Source of the DNA: Planctomycetaceae bacterium
GTDB taxonomy: Bacteria; Planctomycetota; Planctomycetia; Pirellulales; UBA1268
DNA: 5,537 nucleotides
Direction of reading: 5' to 3'
Assembly: GCA_947440895.1 (NCBI GenBank)
Contig: CANETO010000161.1
Coordinates: 1 to 5,537, forward strand
Within the stretch, counting starts at the first letter, position 1. Every line of letters begins with the position of its first letter. Position numbers and translations under genes: made by a program. This document shows positions 1-5,096 of the stretch, piece by piece. Below the pieces are notes generated by a model. It saw only the letters and a program-made list of their open reading frames with translations. It was not told the DNA's origin and searched no databases.

Positions 1-6
1 ACGCAT
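1..6 (-). CDS. possible start of a gene leaving the left edge
   Basis: On the minus strand an ATG at 6-4 is followed by one more codon (CGT, Arg) before the window ends. Just upstream (18-11) the minus strand reads GGAGGAGG, a near-perfect Shine-Dalgarno sequence; its GGAGGA part lies 6 nt from the ATG and its full length 4 nt. Nothing of the product can be seen. If real, the gene is divergent from the sigma factor gene, and the spacer between them would hold promoters for both. The call rests only on the RBS-plus-ATG pair, so chance remains possible. Confidence 0.28.
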
Positions 7-298
7 CGCGCCTCCTCCGGCCTCGGTGTGAACTGCTTACACGTCTTCGACGGAGTGGCCCTGCCCCGCCGAAATACCAGGTGTCCACTCGGACTAAACC
101 ACTTGTTTTCGCGCTCTTCCAGGATCGTCACGCCCGAAAAACGAGAATCGCGGGAACCCCCCCAATCGGCCGTAACCCGTGAGATGCCAAAGGGTTGCGG
201 CTGGCCACGCAGTCGCGCTAGCCCTCCGGTCCTGCCGGCTCGCCAAAAATCCCTTAAGAAACACTCGCCCCCCTCGAACCCTTTCTCGTCGTCGACCG

Positions 299-304
299 TA
301 TAAC
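299..304 (+). promoter_or_regulatory. candidate -10 box (TATAAC)
   Basis: TATAAC matches the sigma-70 -10 consensus at 5 of 6 positions in otherwise GC-rich DNA. No good -35 lies at 16-18 bp; the best partner is TCGAAC at 274-279 with a long 19-bp spacer. Transcription from here would give the sigma gene a leader of roughly 160 nt containing the tandem repeat and the stem-loop. An alternative -35-like TTGTCA lies at 370-375 but faces only a T-rich, poor -10. Confidence 0.22.
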
Positions 305-379
305 TTGCACGTCCGAAGGGGGCGGGCAGCGGGTTATGGATGACCCACGGCATGCTCCTGCGGCCGGATTTGTCAGTGC

Positions 380-401
380 GGTTTGTTTCTGGTTTGTTTC
401 T
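380..401 (+). repeat. tandem 11-bp direct repeat in the sigma gene leader
   Basis: GGTTTGTTTCT occurs twice head to tail with no mismatch (380-390 and 391-401). The unit is close to one helical turn, so both copies would present the same DNA face, as expected for a protein bound as a tandem dimer. A -35-like TTGTCA sits 4 bp upstream (370-375). The repeat lies about 70 bp before the chosen start codon. A simple duplication without function is the alternative. Confidence 0.5.
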
Positions 402-441
402 TCAGATGGGGTCCCCCCGTCTGGTCTTCGCCTTTCAATCC

Positions 442-458
442 CCGGCACGGATTGCCGG
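442..458 (+). promoter_or_regulatory. stem-loop just upstream of the sigma gene RBS
   Basis: CCGGCA (442-447) and TGCCGG (453-458) form a perfect 6-bp GC-rich stem around the 5-nt loop CGGAT. The stem ends 4 nt before the Shine-Dalgarno GGAGG. No U-tract follows, so it is not an intrinsic terminator. The position would suit modulation of ribosome access or mRNA 5' stability, but this is inferred from position only. Confidence 0.35.
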
Positions 459-462
459 TCCT

Positions 463-467
463 GGAGG
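463..467 (+). promoter_or_regulatory. ribosome binding site that sets the sigma gene start
   Basis: GGAGG lies 6 nt before the ATG at 474 and 3 nt before an in-frame GTG at 471. The spacing favours the ATG. It argues against the longer frame beginning at ATG 336, whose extra 46 residues show no domain. Confidence 0.7.
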
Positions 468-473
468 TATGTG

Positions 474-2006
474 ATGCGATCCCACTTTGATACTTTGCTT
501 CCCGAGTCGACTGTCCACCTGTTCGATGACGGCGTCACCGACGACGTTCTCGACCACGGCCACCCCGGTCTCGCGGAGGCTTCTGTCGTCGATCGCGGCA
601 ATGTGCCCCAGCCAACGGCAGCCAGCGACAACGTGCTGACGATCGAAGATCTGGCGGACCGCTTCAACGTCTCCACCAAGACGATCTCCCGCTGGCGGGA
701 GCACGGCCTCGTCGCTGAGCGACATCTCGTCGGAGGCCGCCGACGCGTTGGCTTTCTCGCCAGTGCCGTCGAGCGATTCATTCGCGACAACCCTCTGCGG
801 ATTGAGCGGGGCAGCCGCTTCAGCCAGTTGTCTCAGGACGAGCACGATCGGGTCATCGGCTGGTCCCGTCGCCTCGCCCTGGCAGGGGCCTGCCCTGCCG
901 ATATTCATCGCCGAATCGCCAGCCGGCTCAACCGCAGCCTGGAGACAATCCGCTACACCATCAAGCGGCACGATCTGGAGCATCCCTCCGAGGCCGTGTT
1001 TCCTGTTGCCGATGGCCGACTTCGGCCGGAGAGTTGCGAGCGAATCTACCGCCACTACCAGTCCGGCGAAACGGTTGAATCGATCGCCAAGCGCTACCAT
1101 CGCTCCAAGGCCAGCATCTACCGGGTGATCCTGTCGCAGCGGGCCGAGCACATCATGCAACTGCCCCTGGAATGCATGCCCAACGCCCTCTTTTCAAGAA
1201 AGAGTGCTGAGAGGGTGGTGGACCAGCCGTTTCCCGGACTGAACGAGCCGGCAAAGAAGGTGCGGCGGCCATCAGGCCTGCCCGCCTACCTGGCGAGTCT
1301 CTATGAGGTGCCGCTGCTGACACGTGAGCAGGAAGTGTGGCTGTTTCGGAAGTTCAACTATTTGAAGTTTCGGGCCACGACACTCCGTGCGGAACTCGAC
1401 GCGGATCGTCCAAACGCCCGACTGATGGACCAGATCGACCGTCTCTATGGTGAGATTGTCGAGATCAAGAACCGGATCGTACGCGCCAACTTGCGGCTCG
1501 TGGTGTCGATCGCGAAGCGGCGAGTCTCTCCCGGCGACAGCTTTTTCGACCTCGTCAGTGACGGCAATATGTCGCTGATCCGGGCGGTCGAAAAGTTTGA
1601 CTACGCCAGGGGGAACAAGTTCAGCACCTACGCGTCGTGGGCGATCATGAAGAACTACGCCCGGACCATCCCTGACGAACATCGTCGTCGCGACCGTTTT
1701 CGGGCGGCCGACATGGAACTCCTGCAGATGGCGACTGATCGGCGGACCGATGAATTCCAGCAGCGGCTGGCGGACAATGACCGGCTACAGCAGGTGGGCC
1801 AGTTCCTGAACCGGCTCGATACACGCGAGCAGACGATCATCATCCGTCGCTATGGTCTCAACCATCAGCATGAGCCTCAGACTCTCAAGGAAGTCGGCTC
1901 GGCGCTCGGCGTGACGAAAGAACGGGTCCGACAGATCGAGGCGAAGGCGATGGAAAAGCTCCGGGATGCGGCCGCCGACGAGGCTGTGATGCCGGAGTTG
2001 GAGTAG
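474..2006 (+). CDS. sigma-70 family RNA polymerase sigma factor with N-terminal HTH domains
   Basis: The product (510 aa) should bind core RNA polymerase and direct it to promoters. Residues 54-105 form an excisionase/MerR-like winged HTH (TIEDLADRFNVSTKTISRW, then a GGRRRVGF wing). Residues 116-165 and 183-225 look like two further HTH units, the last with the pattern GETVESIAKRYHRSKASIYRV. Sigma parts follow: region 1.2 at about 269-296 (YEVPLLTREQEVWLF); region 2 at about 332-400, with NRIVRANLRLVVSIAK, DLVSDGNMSLIRAVEKFDY and FSTYASWAI; region 4 at about 440-498, with LDTREQTIIIRRYGL and the HTH signature VTKERVRQIEAKAMEKLRD. Only about 47 residues separate regions 2 and 4, too few for a full sigma-3 domain. 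The ATG at 474 is chosen from the GGAGG at 463-467. The gene converges on the parvulin-like gene with a 17-bp gap. Sigma identity is secure; promoter specificity and the role of the N-terminal half are unknown. Confidence 0.92.
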   Translation: MRSHFDTLLPESTVHLFDDGVTDDVLDHGHPGLAEASVVDRGNVPQPTAASDNVLTIEDLADRFNVSTKTISRWREHGLVAERHLVGGRRRVGFLASAVERFIRDNPLRIERGSRFSQLSQDEHDRVIGWSRRLALAGACPADIHRRIASRLNRSLETIRYTIKRHDLEHPSEAVFPVADGRLRPESCERIYRHYQSGETVESIAKRYHRSKASIYRVILSQRAEHIMQLPLECMPNALFSRKSAERVVDQPFPGLNEPAKKVRRPSGLPAYLASLYEVPLLTREQEVWLFRKFNYLKFRATTLRAELDADRPNARLMDQIDRLYGEIVEIKNRIVRANLRLVVSIAKRRVSPGDSFFDLVSDGNMSLIRAVEKFDYARGNKFSTYASWAIMKNYARTIPDEHRRRDRFRAADMELLQMATDRRTDEFQQRLADNDRLQQVGQFLNRLDTREQTIIIRRYGLNHQHEPQTLKEVGSALGVTKERVRQIEAKAMEKLRDAAADEAVMPELE

Positions 2007-2023
2007 GCCAGCGAACCGCGACG

Positions 2024-4102
2024 CTACTGCACGGGCGCGTCGAGTGAAGCGGGCCTGACGCCGGACTGTCCGGGCAGGCCGGACTGTCCGGGCGAGCCTT
2101 TGCGGCTACCAGCCCGGGACTGGTTCGCTTCTGCCTCCAGACTCGCGGGCAGGGGCGTGGCCGTTGGGAGCATGGCGTCGGGGCCGGACATGCTTCGTGC
2201 ACCGGGTGATTGACCGGGTCCACCAGCGGAAGACTGCGTGGGCGATTGGCTTGTTCCCGCGAGGAAGTTGTCGATCGCCGCCGATTCGCGGAGGTGAGAG
2301 AAGTATCGCGACATCTCGATCCGCTGTTTCTTCTCGTGGATGTCGTCGTAGAGTTCATCTCGGACTTCCGCAAACTTCACCTGCGCCGCGTCGGTGTATC
2401 CCTCGCAGAGGACTACCATGAACCGATCGGCGATCTGCACGATGCCTGACAGCTCCCCTGGCTTGAGTGAGAACGCCTGCCGTTCGAGGGCGGGCTGACC
2501 GCCATGCCGCTGAATCGGCGGCACCTCACCGCGAAGGGTGCGGCTGGTGGGATCGACCGAATACTGCTCGGCAAGATCGCCGATCCTTTCGGGGGTTGGA
2601 TTCTGACGGGCGAGCTGCCAGACCTCCTGCGCCCGCCGCTGGCTATCCATGACGACGATGCGGCACTTCGCACGTGGCCCAAAGGTTGCCTCAAACGCCT
2701 TGTCGAGGTCCTCTTGCGTCACGGGCACTTTCCCCACGAGTTGCTTGAGCGCCACGGTCGGCTGCACGATGTCTTCGATGTAATGTCGCATGGGAATCTT
2801 TTGCTCGCGGGTCACGCGGTCGAACCATGCGGCCACGTCAACCGAACCGTCCGGCTTGCGGAACCCCATGCTCTCCGCGGCCCGGCTGATCTCTGCATCG
2901 ATCTCTACCTTCGTCACGGTTCGCTTCTCGCGGGCCAGAGCCTGCTCGATCAACTGCCGGGTGATCAGGATCTCCAGCACATCGGAGCCGTGTCGCTCGA
3001 CGCACGTGGCTTGCACGGCCGCGATCGCGATGGGCTGGGCGTTGACACGCGCTGCCACGCCGGGGCTGGCGGCCGATTTCGTCGCATCATTCATCACATT
3101 TTCCACCGTGGATTCGTCCTGCAGGCCGCGAAACACCTCACCCGAAGCAGTCCGGCTTTTCCGCTCACGGAGATCCTCGAGGAGCCGGGGACGCACATCG
3201 TCCAGCTTCGTGTCGGCTGCGGGCAGACGATCCTCACACTTGACGATGATGAACTGGTCGGCCACCTGCACCACCGGCGAGATGTCGCCCAGTCGCAACG
3301 AAAACACCGCCGCTTCGAAGCCCGCATCACCGGAATGGCGACGGATAGGCTGCACCCAGCCGTTCGCGCTGGCGCTGCCGACGTCCACGGAGTGCTGCCG
3401 GGCCAGTGCCCCAAAATCGTCGGGCGCAGTCAGTGCCTTGATCCGCAGTTCCTCCGCTTCCTTTCGGGAGCGAGCCACGATGATCCGTGCCTTGACCGCC
3501 TCGCCGAACTGATTCTCGAACGACTGCTGCACTTCCTCGGCCGTCGGCTCGATGCCGGCATGGGCCAGCCGCCGCAGCGCGAGCATCGGCCAAACGATAT
3601 CCTCGGAATATTGCCGTGGGGAAATGCCCCGCTCTTGCTCGATGAGGCTGATCCATTTGTCGCGGGGCACGCTGAAACGCTTCGCCATCGCATCGATCTC
3701 GGCATCAACGTCCTGCGGCGTGATGGTGATGCCCTTTCGACCGCAGGCCTGCGAAATGATCTCGCGATTGACCAACGCCTCCAGAACGGCGTTACCGTGA
3801 CGGCTCAGGCACTCAGCAGCCAGTTGTGGCTCCGTGATCTCGGCAGTATTGACCATCGCCATCACGCGGTCAGCGGGGGCTGCAGACGCGGCACCCGTGC
3901 CGGTTGGTGCAGCAACTCTGCCGGAGGTTGCCCCGGCGGCCTGTGGCGGCTTCGCATCGGCCTCCATCGATCCGGAGACTGCCCGCCATACGAGGCAGAC
4001 GGCGATCACGACGAGCGCGGCGAGGAACTCTCGGCCGGGCCCCGGCCGTCGCTTTAAAAGCCACCCAATTCGCCCGCCGAGACCCTGACACGATTCGCTC
4101 AT
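2024..4102 (-). CDS. membrane-anchored SurA/parvulin-like protein with duplicated modules
   Basis: The product (692 aa) resembles SurA/PpiC folding factors acting outside the cytoplasmic membrane. A basic N-terminus (LLKRRPGPGR) precedes one hydrophobic segment (about 26-39), read as a signal anchor, then an Ala/Pro/Thr-rich linker (45-77). Two homologous modules follow. Module 1 (about 78-336) has a SurA-N-like part and a parvulin domain (about 204-292); module 2 (about 347-613) repeats this with its parvulin at about 478-569. Shared landmarks are C..RHG..VLE, DAEI, Y.EDIV.P and FSL..G..S..VQ.AD.F. Where active parvulins have ARHIL and GYHIIK, both copies place Ile (RIIV, RIVV) and Phe (DQFII, DRFMV), so isomerase activity is doubtful and a holdase role more likely. 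The tail (614-692) is low-complexity Ser/Pro/Gly/Gln. The ATG at 4102 is chosen for its Shine-Dalgarno AAGGAGGG 7 nt upstream; an in-frame ATG at 4183 would add 27 residues without support. Confidence 0.9.
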   Translation of the reverse strand: MSESCQGLGGRIGWLLKRRPGPGREFLAALVVIAVCLVWRAVSGSMEADAKPPQAAGATSGRVAAPTGTGAASAAPADRVMAMVNTAEITEPQLAAECLSRHGNAVLEALVNREIISQACGRKGITITPQDVDAEIDAMAKRFSVPRDKWISLIEQERGISPRQYSEDIVWPMLALRRLAHAGIEPTAEEVQQSFENQFGEAVKARIIVARSRKEAEELRIKALTAPDDFGALARQHSVDVGSASANGWVQPIRRHSGDAGFEAAVFSLRLGDISPVVQVADQFIIVKCEDRLPAADTKLDDVRPRLLEDLRERKSRTASGEVFRGLQDESTVENVMNDATKSAASPGVAARVNAQPIAIAAVQATCVERHGSDVLEILITRQLIEQALAREKRTVTKVEIDAEISRAAESMGFRKPDGSVDVAAWFDRVTREQKIPMRHYIEDIVQPTVALKQLVGKVPVTQEDLDKAFEATFGPRAKCRIVVMDSQRRAQEVWQLARQNPTPERIGDLAEQYSVDPTSRTLRGEVPPIQRHGGQPALERQAFSLKPGELSGIVQIADRFMVVLCEGYTDAAQVKFAEVRDELYDDIHEKKQRIEMSRYFSHLRESAAIDNFLAGTSQSPTQSSAGGPGQSPGARSMSGPDAMLPTATPLPASLEAEANQSRAGSRKGSPGQSGLPGQSGVRPASLDAPVQ
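2061..2093. repeat. two 18-bp-period repeats, each holding a 13-bp palindrome
   Basis: CCGGACTGTCCGGGC occurs at 2061-2075 and again at 2079-2093, a period of 18 bp. Each copy contains CCGGACTGTCCGG, a perfect inverted repeat around a central T, able to form a 5-bp stem with a 3-nt loop. On the minus strand the period equals six codons and encodes the repeated PGQSG near the C-terminus of the parvulin-like protein. The repeats also lie 55-87 bp beyond the stop codon of the convergent sigma gene, so transcripts from both sides would carry the hairpins. No U-tract follows on either strand. Confidence 0.6.
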
Positions 4103-4109
4103 CACGCTG

Positions 4110-4117
4110 CCCTCCTT
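4110..4117 (-). promoter_or_regulatory. ribosome binding site of the parvulin-like gene
   Basis: Read on the minus strand this is AAGGAGGG, 7 nt before the ATG at 4102. It is the strongest such site in the divergent spacer. It decides the start against the upstream in-frame ATG at 4183, which would place this site inside the coding region. Confidence 0.75.
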
Positions 4118-4139
4118 GGCATCTCCTGACAACCCTCGG

Positions 4140-4168
4140 AAAATAGGGGAGTTCGCAGAGTGGATCAA
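4140..4168 (-). promoter_or_regulatory. candidate sigma-70 promoter for the parvulin-like gene
   Basis: Read on the minus strand, TTGATC (4168-4163) is separated by exactly 17 bp from TATTTT (4145-4140). This gives 4 of 6 matches to each consensus box with ideal spacing. Transcription would begin near 4133, leaving a leader of about 30 nt that contains the ribosome binding site. The -35 box overlaps the D-loop part of the tRNA-like sequence on the other strand. Promoter consensus in planctomycetes is poorly defined, so this is a prediction. Confidence 0.4.
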
Positions 4169-4234
4169 GGCGAGCGTTTGCACAGGTCACGCCGTGCCCT
4201 TACCCTGCCGGAGGGTCTGGCTCCGAACTCTTCG
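4146..4234 (+). pseudogene. tRNA-like sequence, probably a degraded class II (Ser-type) tRNA
   Basis: GGGGAGT (4146-4152) could pair with ACTCTTC (4227-4233) as a 7-bp acceptor stem with two G-T pairs, followed by G at 4234, the usual discriminator of tRNA-Ser. From 4153 the sequence TCGCAGAGTGGATCAAGGCG follows the class II D-arm pattern, with A14, G18-G19 and A21 equivalents in place but one mismatch in the D-stem. GCGT (4174-4177) pairs with ACGC (4189-4192), but the loop is 11 nt instead of 7 and the stem 4 bp instead of 5. CGGAG (4209-4213) and CTCCG (4221-4225) make a 5-bp stem with a 7-nt loop, yet that loop is GGTCTGG, not the near-universal TTCRANN. A T-loop-like TCCGAAC at 4222-4228 lacks a good stem. 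No anticodon can be assigned. A functional tRNA is unlikely; a fossil or a chance resemblance are the main readings. Confidence 0.33.
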
Positions 4235-4253
4235 TTTTCTAGAGATACGGCAT

Positions 4254-5000
4254 ATGACATCCCCCCAACATCCGTCCGGCGACAGCCCTCCAGGCCCCGC
4301 CACTTCAGCAGCCGCGGCCGGCTCGCCAGCATCCCCACACCACCCACACTGCCTTACCGTCCTAGGGCTCCTGCCGCCAGTCACCGCAGAGGACGTGAAG
4401 CAGGCCTACCTCGCCAAGGCGATGACGATGCACCCCGACCGCGGGGGCCAGCCGGCGGAGTTTGTTCAGCTCCAGAAGGCCTACGAGGAGGCCAAGGAGT
4501 TCGTCCAATTCAAGGCCGGCAAGCTGGAGTGGCTGGCCGCCAAGATCGAGGCCTACGCCCAGCAGCAGGATGTCGTGAGCGAAACGATCGAACGCGGTGG
4601 CGAGGTTGAGATGCAGGAGACAGACTGGCTTCGCAAGTCGTTTGGCGAAGACTTCGGCCACGTGGCCGACAAACTGGTTGCCATCCGGGTCCGCGGCCCA
4701 TCAGCCGATGACGTGTTTGCCATCCTGCTGGGCTTCCGGGCCGACTCACTGGCGGATTTGGCCGTGCTCGACCTCTCCGGCGGCAGGCTGACCGACGAAG
4801 GGCTCCTACAGCTCAAGGGCCTGAAAAACCTGCGGTCTCTCGACCTGCGGGGGACCGCCGTCGGAAAGCTGGCGTCCGAGGTGCCCTCGTGGTTCGAGCA
4901 CCTGGAATTCCTCGGCCTTCCCGCTGGAGCCGTCGGCCTCTTCTCCCGGATGACCATGCCACGCCGGGTAAAACTGGCAGTCGGCAGTGCGGCTGACTAG
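4254..5000 (+). CDS. J-domain protein with C-terminal leucine-rich repeats
   Basis: The product (248 aa, cytoplasmic as no signal or membrane segment is seen) should stimulate a DnaK-type ATPase through its J domain. Residues 1-31 are Pro/Ser/Ala-rich and probably disordered. Residues 33-86 are the J domain: CLTVLGL, helix II AEDVKQAYLAKAMTM, the essential HPD at 60-62, then RGGQPAEFVQLQKAYEEA as helix III. There is no Gly/Phe region, zinc finger or DnaJ C-terminal domain. After a mostly helical middle (about 87-165), residues 168-222 carry about two leucine-rich repeats (LAVLDLSGGRLTDEGLLQL, LKNLRSLDLRG, LEFLGLP), which may select the client. The start is the first ATG past the tRNA-like region; no clear Shine-Dalgarno precedes it. 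An in-frame ATG at 4116 would run through the tRNA-like sequence and is disfavoured. The gene is divergent from the parvulin-like gene and could be cotranscribed with the hydrolase. J-domain identity is secure; the partner and client are unknown. Confidence 0.87.
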   Translation: MTSPQHPSGDSPPGPATSAAAAGSPASPHHPHCLTVLGLLPPVTAEDVKQAYLAKAMTMHPDRGGQPAEFVQLQKAYEEAKEFVQFKAGKLEWLAAKIEAYAQQQDVVSETIERGGEVEMQETDWLRKSFGEDFGHVADKLVAIRVRGPSADDVFAILLGFRADSLADLAVLDLSGGRLTDEGLLQLKGLKNLRSLDLRGTAVGKLASEVPSWFEHLEFLGLPAGAVGLFSRMTMPRRVKLAVGSAAD

Positions 5001-5010
5001 TCTGGGAGGA

Positions 5011-5030
5011 GCAGGATCTCACCGTCCTGC
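5011..5030 (+). promoter_or_regulatory. intercistronic stem-loop
   Basis: GCAGGA (5011-5016) and TCCTGC (5025-5030) form a perfect 6-bp stem with the 8-nt loop TCTCACCG, starting 11 bp after the J-LRR stop codon. No T-run follows, so a Rho-independent terminator is not supported. It could mark an mRNA end or processing site, or be neutral. Confidence 0.25.
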
Positions 5031-5051
5031 AGCAGCGACCGCCAGCATCGA

Positions 5052-5081
5052 CTCGCCTGCCATGGTCTCGCCCGCCATCGT
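5052..5081 (+). repeat. imperfect 15-bp tandem repeat in the 96-bp spacer
   Basis: CTCGCCTGCCATGGT (5052-5066) is followed directly by CTCGCCCGCCATCGT (5067-5081), with 13 of 15 positions identical. It lies 15 bp upstream of the hydrolase start and may overlap its promoter or leader. No function can be read from it. Confidence 0.4.
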
Positions 5082-5096
5082 CTCTCGTGCGTAGAC

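Larger units (their letters stand above)
7..473. other. non-coding leader region upstream of the sigma gene
   Basis: I see no convincing gene in this stretch of about 470 bases. One plus-strand frame stays open from the window edge to a TAA at 301-303, but its translation is rich in Ser, Pro and Arg, has no recognisable motif, and its GTG at 28 has no ribosome binding site. Runs of cytosine occur at 157-163, 268-273 and 413-418. The right part holds a promoter-like TATAAC (299-304), a -35-like TTGTCA (370-375), a tandem 11-bp repeat (380-401) and a stem-loop (442-458). The simplest reading is a regulatory spacer, possibly shared with a divergent gene at the left edge. Confidence 0.55.

Noticed and set aside
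28..303. Open plus-strand frame with a GTG start before the sigma gene.
   Set aside because: No ribosome binding site, no motif, and a Ser/Pro/Arg-rich composition typical of non-coding GC-rich DNA. It could in principle be the tail of an upstream gene, since the frame is open to the window edge, but nothing supports that.
336..473. Upstream ATG at 336 as the start of the sigma factor.
   Set aside because: The added 46 residues show no domain, and the GGAGG at 463-467 fits the ATG at 474. The extension would also run through the repeat and the stem-loop.
254..1160. Minus-strand open frames opposite the 5' part of the sigma gene.
   Set aside because: They lie antisense to clear HTH coding sequence and give no domain; they are mirror frames of a GC-rich gene.
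2007..2023. Terminator between the convergent genes.
   Set aside because: The gap is only 17 bp and has no stem followed by a T-run on either strand.
2504..4057. A 517-codon open frame on the plus strand opposite the parvulin-like gene.
   Set aside because: Its translation has no recognisable domain and is rich in His, Arg and Leu as expected for an antisense shadow in GC-rich DNA. The minus strand has the ribosome binding site, signal anchor and two homologous modules.
4146..4234. Functional tRNA gene call.
   Set aside because: No proper T-loop, an 11-nt anticodon loop and no variable-arm stem; kept only as a tRNA-like, probably degraded element.
4116..4253. Extension of the J-LRR protein to the in-frame ATG at 4116.
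   Set aside because: It would overlap the ribosome binding site of the divergent gene and translate the tRNA-like sequence; the AEWIKA peptide it gives is typical of false tRNA-spanning frames.
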